In this document: positions 8,138 through 17,389 of the stretch, piece after piece
Numbering within the stretch: position 1 is the first letter of the stretch
How the letters are laid out: each line of letters begins with the position of its first letter
NCBI RefSeq assembly: GCF_004022265.1
Contig: NZ_SAVB01000002.1
Location: 186,001-250,000, forward strand
DNA from: Paenirhodobacter ferrireducens
GTDB taxonomy: Bacteria > Pseudomonadota > Alphaproteobacteria > Rhodobacterales > Rhodobacteraceae
Direction of reading: 5' to 3'
Length of the DNA: 64,000 bases
Program-made: the position numbers and the translations under genes
The notes under the pieces: generated by a model
The model's input: only the letters and a program-made list of their open reading frames with translations
What the model was told of the DNA's origin: nothing
Database searches by the model: none

Positions 8138-8440
8138 CTGTCCCGTTCCCCCTGAAACATCAATGTTCCCAGAGTCCTGCAAAACCCCGGCACTGTCCAG
8201 ATCTGCGCAACAAAGCGGCCTCGGCTGCGGCGCCGAAGGCACAGCACTGCGACGGACGGGCAACAGGCAAGAATTTTGGGCAGAAAACTGCCGATTTTCC
8301 CCCTTGCGCTTTTTGATCCGGATTCCGCGATTGGAACGCGACAGAGGCTGTGCCATAACTGTGCCATGGTAAGGGGGAGGCAGGTCTCAACCGCACGTCG
8401 AATGACGGCACCCTCGAACGACAGGACAGGCGAACTGGAT
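8138..8440. other. divergent intergenic region
   Basis: About 300 bp between the L,D-transpeptidase and the YcbK-like gene. It holds the probable plus-strand promoter at 8331-8359 and must also hold the promoter of the leftward operon. I see no ORF or RNA gene. If translation of the plus-strand gene begins at the ATG at 8402, the gap is shorter. Confidence 0.5.
8331..8359 (+). promoter_or_regulatory. probable promoter of the YcbK-like gene
   Basis: TTGGAA (8331-8336) and CATAAC (8354-8359) are separated by 17 bases, each matching consensus at four of six positions. Confidence 0.4.
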
Positions 8441-9001
8441 ATGAGCATGACGACACTTTCCCGCCGCGGGCTTCTTGCAGCCTTCGCCGCGACCGCTGTC
8501 ACGGCCGCGCCGACCGCATCGAACGCCTTCGGCTTCCTGCGCGGCGCCGGTGATATCCGACGCATCAAGATGTATTCCGGCCGCACCGGCGAGAGCATCG
8601 ACACGATCTATTGGATCGAGGGCGAGTACGTCCCCGAGGCGCTCAAGGAAATCAACCATTTCATGCGCGACTGGCGGACTGACCAGAAGGTCGTGATCGA
8701 CCCGCGCACGATCGACATCGCCGCCGCCTCGCACCGGCTGATGGACACCGGCGAACCCTACATGATGCTGTCGGGCTATCGCTCGCCGGCGACCAACGCG
8801 ATGCTGCGCGCCCGCTCGCGCGGGGTGGCGAAGAACTCGCTGCACATGAAAGGCATGGCCGCCGATCTGCGGCTGAAGTCGCGCTCGGTACCGCAGATCT
8901 ACGCCGCGGCAGCGGCCTGCCACGCCGGCGGCGTCGGCCGGTACATGCGCTCGAACTTCGTGCACATGGATTGCGGCCAGGTCCGCACCTGGAACGGCTG
9001 A
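8441..9001 (+). CDS. YcbK-family (DUF882) peptidase-like protein, Tat-exported
   Basis: A 186-aa protein with an N-terminal twin-arginine signal (L-S-R-R-G-L-L-A-A-F) and probable cleavage near residue 30. The mature part matches the DUF882/YcbK family, related to M15 D-Ala-D-Ala peptidases. Metal-binding residues expected for that fold are visible: His and Asp in SLHMKGMAADL, and His in FVHMDCG. A murein endopeptidase or carboxypeptidase role is inferred. The start could also be the ATG at 8402, which adds 13 residues. It is divergent from an L,D-transpeptidase, so two wall-acting enzymes share one control region. Confidence 0.85.
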   Translation: MSMTTLSRRGLLAAFAATAVTAAPTASNAFGFLRGAGDIRRIKMYSGRTGESIDTIYWIEGEYVPEALKEINHFMRDWRTDQKVVIDPRTIDIAAASHRLMDTGEPYMMLSGYRSPATNAMLRARSRGVAKNSLHMKGMAADLRLKSRSVPQIYAAAAACHAGGVGRYMRSNFVHMDCGQVRTWNG

Positions 9002-9023
9002 GACGCCCCCATCGCTGCCCGGA

Positions 9024-9051
9024 AAAAAGCGCCGCCCTTGCGGCGCTTTTT
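9024..9051. terminator. strong bidirectional terminator
   Basis: A 12-bp stem, AAAAAGCGCCGC (9024-9035) with GCGGCGCTTTTT (9040-9051), around a CCTT loop. T runs follow on both strands, so it ends both the YcbK-like gene and the convergent AbrB-type gene. Confidence 0.85.
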
Positions 9052-9071
9052 CGTTTCGGTACGCGGCCGGA

Positions 9072-10097
9072 TCAGGCTCCGGTCCGCCCTCCCCGGGTGG
9101 CGAGCGGCACCAGCACGATCAGCGTCAGGATCCGGACGAAGTGATGGAGCGCGACATAGGCCGGGTCGAAGCCGAGCGACAGGCCGATCGCTGCCATTGC
9201 CTCGACCCCGCCCGGTGCGAAGGCGATCCAGACCTCGGCGAGCGGCAGTCCGGTGACCGCCGAGGTCAGCGCCGCGAAGATGAAGGAGACGGCGAGCGTG
9301 GTGGCAACGAGCGCAGCCCCCGCCTTCGCCATCCGCACAATCGCGACCAGCCCGACCGAGGTCAGCCGGGTGCCGAGCGTCGCACCGGTCAGGGTGAAGC
9401 CGGCGAACAGCGCCCAGGCCGGCGCCGCGCCCTGCACCAGCCCCGCCGCATGACCGCCGCCGCTCAGCACCAGCCCGGCAAGCAGACAGGCCGCCGGCAC
9501 GCCCCGCCGCTGCCCGAGAAAGCCAAGGCCATAGGCCGCCGCCAGCAGCAGGGCGAAAGGCGCAACCGGCATCGCCGCCCGTGCGGCCGGCACCACCGGC
9601 GCGGTGTCGAGCAGCGTCGCCAGCGGCGGCACCAGCGCCACCAGCACCAGCATCCGCACGATCTGCAACACCATGATCGCGTTGACATCGCCCCGCCCCT
9701 CGAGCGCCAGCGCGATCACGTTCGACATCGTGCCCGGGGCTGTGGCCAGAACCGCGGTCTCGCGTGTGTAGCCGAAGCCGCGCGTCAGCACGAGCGCGCC
9801 GCAGGCCAGCGTGACGATCAGAGACAGCACGAGGAAGCCGAGGCTCAGCCCCCAGGCGATCACCCGGTGCCCGATATCGGGGTCGATGCCCGAGCCGAGT
9901 GAGATTCCGATCACGCAAAAGGCGACGTCGCGCAGCCGGGCCGGCACGTCGACCGGCAGGTTCGCCGCCGCCGCCAGTGCCACCGCAAGGCTCGCTCCGA
10001 TCAGTGCCCCCGCCGGCACGCCGAGCGCAGTGAAAGCCCCGGCCCCCGCCGCGCCGATCAACACCGCCAGGACCAACGCTTTCGCTTTCTCCCGCAT
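9072..10097 (-). CDS. AbrB-family membrane protein (ammonia monooxygenase-like)
   Basis: A 341-aa integral membrane protein starting at the ATG at 10097 (MREKAKALVLAVLIGAAG). It has about ten hydrophobic segments in two repeats of the AbrB type, with the recurring motif G-x-x-x-G-A (PAGALIGASLAVAL; FAPGGVEAMAAIGLSLG). Many databases call it a transcriptional regulator or ammonia monooxygenase, but there is no DNA-binding domain; the real activity, perhaps transport, is unknown. It stands alone and is divergent from the transglutaminase operon. Confidence 0.8.
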   Translation of the reverse strand: MREKAKALVLAVLIGAAGAGAFTALGVPAGALIGASLAVALAAAANLPVDVPARLRDVAFCVIGISLGSGIDPDIGHRVIAWGLSLGFLVLSLIVTLACGALVLTRGFGYTRETAVLATAPGTMSNVIALALEGRGDVNAIMVLQIVRMLVLVALVPPLATLLDTAPVVPAARAAMPVAPFALLLAAAYGLGFLGQRRGVPAACLLAGLVLSGGGHAAGLVQGAAPAWALFAGFTLTGATLGTRLTSVGLVAIVRMAKAGAALVATTLAVSFIFAALTSAVTGLPLAEVWIAFAPGGVEAMAAIGLSLGFDPAYVALHHFVRILTLIVLVPLATRGGRTGA

Positions 10098-10327
10098 TCC
10101 AGTCCCTTCTGCGCAAACTGTCACGCGCCCTGATATAGCGCCTTGAGTGCAAAAGGGAAAACCCCGTCCGGGGCGAAGAGTGCCGGACCCGGCGCCGGCC
10201 AGCGGCCGCCCATTTTTTAAGCGCCCCCTCCGCTGCCGTCGCTTTCGGGCCCGCCTGCCATGCGTTAGGGGTGGTGGTGTCAGGGCCATCGCCTAATCTG
10301 GCCGCACCGAACGAAGAAGGCGCGACC

Positions 10328-13300
10328 ATGGCGATTTACGCATCCATCCATCACCTGACGCATTACAAGTATGACCGGCCCGTCACTCTGGGCCCGCAGA
10401 TCATCCGCCTGCGTCCCGCGCCGCATTCGCGCACCCGGGTGATCTCGCATTCACTGAAGGTCTCGCCCGGCGGGCACTTCGTGAACCACCAGCAGGACCC
10501 CTACGGCAACTGGCTCGCCCGCTTCGTCTTCCCCGAGCCGGTGACCGAGCTGAAGATCGAGGTCGATCTCGTCGCCGACATGACGGTCTACAACCCCTTC
10601 GACTTCTTCGTCGAGGAAAGCGCCGAATACTGGCCCTTCGAGTATCCTGAAGAGCTGCGCGACGACCTGTCGATCTATCGCACGCCCGAGCCCGAGGGCC
10701 CACTGCTGGCCCAGCTCCTCGGCACGATCGATTACAGCAAGACCCGCACCGTCGATTTCCTCGTCAACCTGAACGCGCGGATCGCGAACGGGATCAACTA
10801 CACGATCCGGATGGAGCCCGGCGTGCAGACCCCGGACGAGACGCTCGGCCTGCGCTCGGGCTCGTGCCGCGACAGCTCGTGGCTCTTGGTGCAGGCGCTG
10901 CGACACCTCGGCTTTGCCGCGCGCTTCGTCTCGGGCTATCTCATCCAGCTCAAGCCCGATGTCGTCTCGCTCGACGGGCCGGCGGGCACCGACCACGATT
11001 TCACCGACCTGCACGCCTGGTGCGAGGTCTACCTGCCCGGTGCTGGCTGGATCGGGCTCGACCCGACCTCGGGGCTTTTGACCGGCGAAAGCCACATCCC
11101 GCTCGCCGCAACGCCGCATTACCGCAATGCCGCGCCGATCGTTGGCGGCTTCACCGCCGCCGGCACGCCCGAGGTCAGCTTCGATTTCGACATGAAGATC
11201 AATCGTGTGGCCGAACACCCGCGGATCACCAAGCCGTTCTCGGACGAGGCCTGGGAGCGACTCAACGCGCTTGGCCGCAAGGTCGATGAGACCCTGCGCG
11301 ACGGCGACGTGCGGCTGACCATGGGCGGGGAGCCGACCTTCGTCTCGGTCGACGATTTCGAATCGGCCGAGTGGAACACCGCCGCCGTCGGCCCGCAGAA
11401 GCGCGGGCTGGCCGATACCCTGATCCGCCGGCTGAAGCAGCGCTTCGCGCCCGGCGGCTTCCTGCATTACGGTCAGGGCAAGTGGTATCCGGGCGAAAGC
11501 CTGCCGCGCTGGACCTTCTCGCTCTACTGGCGCAACGACGGGCTGCCGGTGTGGCAGAATCCCGAGCTGATCGCGCGCGAGGATGCCCCGCAGCAGATGG
11601 GCTCGGCCGAGGCGGGAGCGTTTCTCTCGACCTTCGCGACCAGGCTCGGCCTCGACGGCAATTATGCCCAGCCCGCCTACGAGGATCCGGCCGAGTGGAT
11701 ACTGAAGGAAGCGAACCTGCCGCCGAATGTCTCGCCCGAGAACTCCAGGCTGAAGAACCCCGAGGACCGCGCCCGCTATGCCCGCGTCTTCAACCGCGGC
11801 CTGACCGAGCCCTCGGGCTATGTGCTGCCGCTTCAGCGCTGGTGGCAATCGGCCGACAGGCCGTCGCACTGGCGCTCCGAGCTGTGGAAACCGCGGCGCG
11901 GCCATATCTTCCTGATCCCCGGCGACAGCCCGGTGGGCTTCCGCCTGCCGCTCGGATCGCTGCCCTATATTCCGCCCGCGCAATATCCCTACAGCTACCC
12001 GGCCGATCCGACGGTGCCGCGCGCGCCGCTGCCCGATTATCAGGCCGTGGTCGCGGAACGCCGCCGCAAGATCCAGGAAGAGATCGACCGCCTCGCGCAG
12101 GAAGACGCCGAGCGCGCCGCGCTGCTGCCCGGGGTGACGCCGGGCCATGCGCAGGGCTTCCGCGCCGGTGCGAAAGAGGCCGAGCGGCAGACATGGGTGC
12201 CGCAGGACACCCATCTCGGCGACGGGGTCGATCCCGCAATCGGCGCGGTGCGCACCGCGATCGCGATCGAACCGCGCGACGGCCGGCTGTGCCTCTTCAT
12301 GCCGCCCTGCGACACGCTCGAGGATTACCTCGAACTGATCGCCACCGCCGAGGCGACGGCGGCCGAGCTGAACCTGCCGATTCACATCGAGGGCTATGCG
12401 CCGCCGCATGACCCGCGGCTGAACGTGATCCGCGTCGCCCCCGATCCGGGCGTGATCGAGGTCAACATCCACCCCGCGCACAGCTGGGAGGATTGCGTCG
12501 CCACCACCGAAGCGATCTATGAAGAGGCGCGGCTGTCGCGCCTTGGCGCCGACAAGTTCATGATCGACGGCCGCCACACCGGCACCGGCGGCGGCAACCA
12601 CGTGGTTGTCGGCGGCGCCACACCGAATGACAGCCCGTTCCTGCGCCGCCCCGATCTGTTGAAATCGCTGATCCTGATCTGGCAGCGCCACCCCTGCCTC
12701 AGCTACCTGTTCTCGGGCCTGTTCATCGGCCCGACCTCGCAGGCCCCGCGCATCGACGAGGCGCGCCACGACACGCTTTACGAGCTTGAGATCGCCCTTT
12801 CGCAGATCACGCCGCCCTGGAAGGGGATGACGCCGCCGCCGTGGCTGGTCGACCGGCTGTTGCGCAACATGCTGACCGACGTCACCGGCAACACGCATCG
12901 CGCCGAGATCTGCATCGACAAGCTCTATTCGCCCGACGGGCCGACCGGCCGGCTGGGTCTGGTCGAGTTCCGCGGCTTCGAGATGCCGCCGCATCCGCGC
13001 ATGTCGCTCGCCCAGCAACTGCTGCTGCGCGCGCTCATTGCGCGGTGCTGGATCGCCCCGGTCGAGGGCCGGCCGGTCCGCTGGGGCACGGTGCTGCATG
13101 ATCGCTTCATGCTGCCGCACTACCTGTGGGAAGACCTGCTCAGCCTGCTCACCGACCTGAAGAACCACGGTTTCGAGATGGATCCGGTCTGGTTCGAGGC
13201 GCAGGCCGAGTTCCGCTTCCCGTTCTGCGGCCAGATCCAGGCCGAGGGCGTTCATCTCGAGGTGCGTCAGGCGCTCGAGCCTTGGCATGTGCTGGGCGAA

Positions 13301-13768
13301 ACCGGCGCGATCGGGGGCACCGTGCGCTACACCGACAGTTCGGTCGAAAGACTTCAGGTGAAGTTGACCACCCTCCATCAGGACCGCTACAAGGTGATGT
13401 GCAATCGCCGCCCCGTGCCGATGGCCAAGACCCAGACCTCCGGCGTCTCGGTCGGCGGCGTGCGCTTCAAGGCCTGGCAGCCGCCCGAGGCGCTGCACCC
13501 GACGCTGCCGGTGAATGCGCCGCTCGTCTTCGACATCTACGACACCTGGACGGGGCATGCGCTGGCCGGCTGCACCTATCACGTGGCCCATCCCGGCGGG
13601 CGCAACTACGACACCTTCCCGGTCAACGCCTACGAGGCCGAGGCGCGGCGCCTCGCCCGGTTCGAGCCCTTCGGCCACAGTGCCGGCGTCTATGCCCCCG
13701 CCAGCGAGACCCCGCATCCGGAATTCCCCTTGACGCTGGACCTGCGCCGGCCCATCGGACTGTTCTGA
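10328..13768 (+). CDS. transglutaminase-like protease domain fused to DUF2126 amidoligase-like domain
   Basis: A 1146-aa cytoplasmic protein. The N-terminal transglutaminase-like domain (1-275) has the triad Cys180 (G-S-C-R-D-S-S-W), His229 ([10 protein letters not shown]) and Asp245 (GLDPTSG). The DUF2126 region (about 320-1130) contains [22 protein letters not shown] and V-E-F-R-G-F-E-M. These recall glutamine-synthetase/GCS-like COOH-NH2 ligases, a relationship proposed for this family from sequence analysis. The ATG at 10328 gives the usual [18 protein letters not shown] start. It is first in an operon with an ATP-grasp/alpha-E protein and a second transglutaminase. The substrate is unknown; peptide or protein amide modification is inferred. 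Confidence 0.85.
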   Translation: MAIYASIHHLTHYKYDRPVTLGPQIIRLRPAPHSRTRVISHSLKVSPGGHFVNHQQDPYGNWLARFVFPEPVTELKIEVDLVADMTVYNPFDFFVEESAEYWPFEYPEELRDDLSIYRTPEPEGPLLAQLLGTIDYSKTRTVDFLVNLNARIANGINYTIRMEPGVQTPDETLGLRSGSCRDSSWLLVQALRHLGFAARFVSGYLIQLKPDVVSLDGPAGTDHDFTDLHAWCEVYLPGAGWIGLDPTSGLLTGESHIPLAATPHYRNAAPIVGGFTAAGTPEVSFDFDMKINRVAEHPRITKPFSDEAWERLNALGRKVDETLRDGDVRLTMGGEPTFVSVDDFESAEWNTAAVGPQKRGLADTLIRRLKQRFAPGGFLHYGQGKWYPGESLPRWTFSLYWRNDGLPVWQNPELIAREDAPQQMGSAEAGAFLSTFATRLGLDGNYAQPAYEDPAEWILKEANLPPNVSPENSRLKNPEDRARYARVFNRGLTEPSGYVLPLQRWWQSADRPSHWRSELWKPRRGHIFLIPGDSPVGFRLPLGSLPYIPPAQYPYSYPADPTVPRAPLPDYQAVVAERRRKIQEEIDRLAQEDAERAALLPGVTPGHAQGFRAGAKEAERQTWVPQDTHLGDGVDPAIGAVRTAIAIEPRDGRLCLFMPPCDTLEDYLELIATAEATAAELNLPIHIEGYAPPHDPRLNVIRVAPDPGVIEVNIHPAHSWEDCVATTEAIYEEARLSRLGADKFMIDGRHTGTGGGNHVVVGGATPNDSPFLRRPDLLKSLILIWQRHPCLSYLFSGLFIGPTSQAPRIDEARHDTLYELEIALSQITPPWKGMTPPPWLVDRLLRNMLTDVTGNTHRAEICIDKLYSPDGPTGRLGLVEFRGFEMPPHPRMSLAQQLLLRALIARCWIAPVEGRPVRWGTVLHDRFMLPHYLWEDLLSLLTDLKNHGFEMDPVWFEAQAEFRFPFCGQIQAEGVHLEVRQALEPWHVLGETGAIGGTVRYTDSSVERLQVKLTTLHQDRYKVMCNRRPVPMAKTQTSGVSVGGVRFKAWQPPEALHPTLPVNAPLVFDIYDTWTGHALAGCTYHVAHPGGRNYDTFPVNAYEAEARRLARFEPFGHSAGVYAPASETPHPEFPLTLDLRRPIGLF

Positions 13769-13789
13769 CCAAAGAGCCAGAAATGAACC

Positions 13790-16207
13790 ATGACCGAGCC
13801 AGCCCCGATGCCCCCCGCCCCGGACCTCTTCTCCGACTACCGGCTTACCCCGGGCGTCGCGGACGAGCTGTTCGACGCCGAGGGGCGGATGCGGCCGGTC
13901 TGGCGCCGTTTCGTCGACCGCTTCTCGCGCCTCAACCGTGACGAGATTGCCGCGCGCTTCGAGCGCGGCAATCTCTATCTGCGCGATGCCGGCGTGTTCT
14001 TCCGGCAATATTCGAACGACCCGCTGCAGGAACGGGAATGGCCGCTCAGCCATATCCCGGTGATCCTGCACGAGGACGAATGGCGGGGCATCTGCGACGG
14101 GCTGGCGCAGCGCGCCGACCTGCTCGAGGAGGTGATGGCCGATCTCTACGGTCAGGGCCGCCTCGTGCGCGACGGGCATCTCCCCGCCGAGCTGATCGCG
14201 GGCTCGCGGCAATGGCTGCGGCCGATGGTCGGCGTGCCGCCGCGCGGCGGCCATTACCTGCATTTCCTCGCCTTCGAGGTCGGCCGCTCTCCCGACGGCT
14301 CGTGGCTGGTTCTGGGCGACCGCACGCAGGCGCCCTCGGGCGCGGGCTTTGCGCTGGAAAACCGGATGGCGACCGGGCGGATCTTCCCCGAACGCTTCCC
14401 GCGCGCCCATATCCACCGCCTTGCCGGCTTCTTCGGCGCCTATCGCGAGGCCCTGCAACGGCTTGCCCAGGGCCCGAACGGGCGCGAGCGCACGGCGGGC
14501 ATCCTCACACCCGGACCGCATAACGACAGCTATTACGAACACACCTACATCGCGCGCTACCTCGGCCTGATGCTGCTCGAGGGCGAGGATCTTCTGGTCG
14601 AGAACGGTCAGGCGATGGTGCGCACGATCGAGGGGCCGCAGCCGCTCGGCGTGCTGTGGCGGCGCATCGACGGCGCCTTCGCCGATCCGCTCGAACTCGA
14701 CCCTTCCAGCCGGATCGGCACGCCGGGGCTGATGGAGGCGGTGCGGCTTGGCAACCTCGCCCTCGTCAACGCGCTCGGGTCTGGCGTGCTCGAGATGCGG
14801 GCGATGATGGCCTTCCTGCCGCGGATCTCCGAGGTGCTGGCAGGCGGGCCGCTGAAACTGCCGAACATCGCCACCTGGTGGTGCGGCGGCGCGACCGAGC
14901 GCGGCTATGTGCAGGAAAACGCCGCGCGGATGATGATCGGCCCGGCCTATGCCTGCGACCTGCCCTTCGACCTCGGCGCCGAGTCGGCGCTTGGCGGCGC
15001 CTTCCGCGACGGCGGCACCCGTTCGATCGCCGACTGGCTCGAACGCGACGGCAAGGGCCTCGTCGGCCAGGAGGCGGTGACGCTGTCGACAACGCCCGTC
15101 TGGGTCGATGCCGAGGACGGCGGCCGGGTCGAGCCGCGGCCGATGACGATCCGCATCTTTGCCGCGCGCACGCCGCGCGGCTGGCGCTTCATGCAGGGCG
15201 GCTATGCCCGGATCGGCAAGACCGGCGACGCGACGGCGCTGGCGATGCAGCGCGGCGGGTCGGTCGCCGACGTCTGGGTTGTCTCCGACCGGCCGGTGCC
15301 GCAAGAAACCCTCGCGCCGCGCCCGACGCCCGACTTCCACCGCGCCACCACCGCGATCCTGCCCTCACGCGCGGCCGACAACCTCTATTGGCTCGGCCGC
15401 TATGTCGAGCGCAGCGAAGACGCGATCCGCCTGATCCGCGCCTATCACCTGCGCCTTGCCGCGACCGACAACCCGAATGACGCGCGCCTGCTGCGGCTCG
15501 ACGAGTTCCTCACCGGCTATGGCTATGACCTCGCCGAACCGGTGCCGGCGGCGCTGATCGACCGGCTCGAGGCGGCGCGCAGCTGCGCGGGCAAGGTGCG
15601 CGACCGGTTCTCGACCGATGGCTGGGCGGCACTGAGCGACATGCTGAAGACGGCGCGGCGGATGACCACGACGGCCAAACCCGGCGACGATGCCGCCCGC
15701 GCGATGTCGGTGCTGCTGCGCAAGATCACCGGCTTTTCCGGCCTCGTGCACGAGAACATGTATCGCTTCTCGGGCTGGCGTTTCCTCAGCTTCGGCCGGG
15801 CGCTCGAGCGGGCGGATTCGCTCGCTGCGCTGCTCGCCACCTTTGCCGATGCCGAGGCACCCGAGGGCTCTCTCGACATGGCGGTCGAGGTCGCCGACAG
15901 CGTCATCACCCACCAGCGCCGCTACCGGGTCGAGACCTCGCGCGATACCGTCGTCGATCTGCTCGCGCTCGATGCCGACAACCCGCGCGCGATCCTGTTC
16001 CAGGTGCAGCGGCTGCGCTATCTGGCCGAGGCCCTGCCGGATGCGCGCGAGAACGGCCGGCTGACGGCGCTGCTGCGCGCGATCGTGCCGGTCGAAAGCG
16101 CGCTGCTGATCGCCACGCCGGCCGAGATCGACACCGGGCGGCTGTCGGCCCTGCGTGGCGATCTGGCCGGGATTTCGGATCTCATCGGCGCCGCCTATCT
16201 GCGGTAA
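13790..16207 (+). CDS. circularly permuted ATP-grasp (type 2) fused to alpha-E domain
   Basis: An 805-aa fusion. Residues 1-500 are the circularly permuted ATP-grasp domain (DUF404/DUF407). Its landmarks are G-V-F-F-R-Q-Y, TPGPHNDSYYEHTYIARYLG, L-P-N-I-A-T-W-W-C-G and P-M-T-I-R-I-F. Residues 523-805 are the helical alpha-E domain (DUF403), beginning SRAADNLYWLGRYVERSED. In many bacteria these are separate genes. ATP-grasp enzymes join a carboxylate to an amine using ATP; the partner substrate here is unknown. The gene starts 21 bases after the DUF2126 gene and is followed 9 bases later by a second transglutaminase. Confidence 0.88.
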   Translation: MTEPAPMPPAPDLFSDYRLTPGVADELFDAEGRMRPVWRRFVDRFSRLNRDEIAARFERGNLYLRDAGVFFRQYSNDPLQEREWPLSHIPVILHEDEWRGICDGLAQRADLLEEVMADLYGQGRLVRDGHLPAELIAGSRQWLRPMVGVPPRGGHYLHFLAFEVGRSPDGSWLVLGDRTQAPSGAGFALENRMATGRIFPERFPRAHIHRLAGFFGAYREALQRLAQGPNGRERTAGILTPGPHNDSYYEHTYIARYLGLMLLEGEDLLVENGQAMVRTIEGPQPLGVLWRRIDGAFADPLELDPSSRIGTPGLMEAVRLGNLALVNALGSGVLEMRAMMAFLPRISEVLAGGPLKLPNIATWWCGGATERGYVQENAARMMIGPAYACDLPFDLGAESALGGAFRDGGTRSIADWLERDGKGLVGQEAVTLSTTPVWVDAEDGGRVEPRPMTIRIFAARTPRGWRFMQGGYARIGKTGDATALAMQRGGSVADVWVVSDRPVPQETLAPRPTPDFHRATTAILPSRAADNLYWLGRYVERSEDAIRLIRAYHLRLAATDNPNDARLLRLDEFLTGYGYDLAEPVPAALIDRLEAARSCAGKVRDRFSTDGWAALSDMLKTARRMTTTAKPGDDAARAMSVLLRKITGFSGLVHENMYRFSGWRFLSFGRALERADSLAALLATFADAEAPEGSLDMAVEVADSVITHQRRYRVETSRDTVVDLLALDADNPRAILFQVQRLRYLAEALPDARENGRLTALLRAIVPVESALLIATPAEIDTGRLSALRGDLAGISDLIGAAYLR

Positions 16208-16216
16208 GGGGCTGAC

Positions 16217-17101
16217 ATGCTGTATGAAATCAAGCTCTCGATCGACTACGACTATGCCGCGCCCTCGGATCACATCCGCAATCTGGTGCGGCTTCTGCCC
16301 TCGGACATCCCCGGTCGGCAGCGGGTGCTGTCGCGGCTGCTGACGGTCGATCCGATGCCAGACGAGCGGCGCGAGGCGATCGATTTCTTCGGCAATCCGA
16401 CGACCTCGGTCGCCTGGCATGCACCGATTGACGCGGTCTCGTTCCAGCTCGCCGCCAAGGTCGAGCGCCGCACCGCGGCGCCGAGCGGCGACCTCTCCGC
16501 CCTGCTCGACCGGCTGCCCGCCGAGATCGCGGCGCAGCAGAGCCTTGCCCCCGAGGTGCCGCACCACTTTCTGGGCGCAAGCCCCCGCGTCGCGCCGATG
16601 ACCGAGATCACGGCCTTCGCCCGCAAGCAACTGGCGGCCGGGATGACGGCGCAGCAGGCGGTGGTGGCGGTCGGGCGCGCGCTGAACCGGACGATGACCT
16701 TCGACGCCGAGGCGACCACCGTCGACACCTCGGCGCGCGAGGCCTTCGCGCAGCGCCGCGGCGTGTGTCAGGACTTCACCCATATCATGATTGCCGCCCT
16801 GCGCGGTCTCGGCATTCCGGCGGGCTATGTCTCGGGCTTCCTGCGCACCTTCCCGCCGCCCGGCAAGCCGCGGCTCGAGGGCGCGGATGCGATGCACGCC
16901 TGGGTCCGGGCCTGGGTCGGTTTCGAGGCCGGCTGGATCGAGTTCGATCCGACGAACGACCAGTTCGCCGGTGACGATTACGTCACCATCGCCGTCGGCC
17001 GCGACTATTCCGACGTCGCCCCGGTGCGCGGCGTGATGCGCACCGCGGGCGGGCACGAGACCCGCCAGGCAGTCGACGTGATCCCGCTCGAGAAGATCTG
17101 A
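16217..17101 (+). CDS. transglutaminase-like cysteine protease family protein
   Basis: A 294-aa protein with an N-terminal bacterial transglutaminase-like domain (M-L-Y-E-I-K-L-S-I-D-Y-D-Y) and a catalytic core at about 150-260. The triad is Cys184 (R-G-V-C-Q-D-F-T-H), His227 (DAMHAWVRAW) and Asp244 (EFDPTNDQ). Proteins of this type more often cleave or hydrolyse amide bonds than crosslink proteins. It is third in the operon, preceded by a GGGG ribosome site in the 9-base gap. It may remove what the ligases add, or process their product; this is inferred from gene order only. Its stop lies 3 bases from the convergent cytochrome stop. Confidence 0.88.
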   Translation: MLYEIKLSIDYDYAAPSDHIRNLVRLLPSDIPGRQRVLSRLLTVDPMPDERREAIDFFGNPTTSVAWHAPIDAVSFQLAAKVERRTAAPSGDLSALLDRLPAEIAAQQSLAPEVPHHFLGASPRVAPMTEITAFARKQLAAGMTAQQAVVAVGRALNRTMTFDAEATTVDTSAREAFAQRRGVCQDFTHIMIAALRGLGIPAGYVSGFLRTFPPPGKPRLEGADAMHAWVRAWVGFEAGWIEFDPTNDQFAGDDYVTIAVGRDYSDVAPVRGVMRTAGGHETRQAVDVIPLEKI

Positions 17102-17104
17102 GGC

Positions 17105-17389
17105 TCAGCGCTGCGCCAGCCAGCCGGCCAGTGTCTCGATCTTGTCATGCGCCGGCGGGTGGTGGTTCAGGATGAAATCGCGCAGCCAGACCGCGCGCTC
17201 GGGCGGCAGCTGGCCGGTCAGTACCCAGCTCACCCGGGCAAGCGCCTTGTCCGCATCGCGGTGACAGCGCGCGCAGCTTGCCTCCCAGATCGCCTCGCCC
17301 GCCGGCTCCTCGATCACCGGCGTTCTCTCTCCGGCACATGCCGGTGCCGCCAGCACCGCCAGCAGCCCAAAAGCCCAAACGCCCCGCAT
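17105..17389 (-). CDS. small c-type cytochrome-like protein
   Basis: A 94-aa exported protein. Residues 1-19 are a signal peptide (MRGVWAFGLLAVLAAPACA). A single heme c motif, C-A-R-C-H, follows, with downstream His residues (LNHHPPAHD) but no obvious M-x-P ligand segment. The first base of its ATG is the last base of the lpxB stop (TGATG), so it is translationally coupled to lpxB. It may be an electron carrier or a heme-binding accessory protein. The link with lipid A synthesis is unexplained. Confidence 0.8.
   Translation of the reverse strand: MRGVWAFGLLAVLAAPACAGERTPVIEEPAGEAIWEASCARCHRDADKALARVSWVLTGQLPPERAVWLRDFILNHHPPAHDKIETLAGWLAQR

Noticed and set aside
9072-10097. Database-style naming of this protein as a transcriptional regulator or ammonia monooxygenase
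   Set aside because: The protein is all membrane helices with no DNA-binding or copper-site motif, so neither name is supported.
10451-15340. 1629-codon open frame on the minus strand
   Set aside because: It runs antisense to two genes with clear domains and catalytic motifs. Its composition is low-complexity Arg/Gly/His/Ala, as expected from GC-biased third positions.
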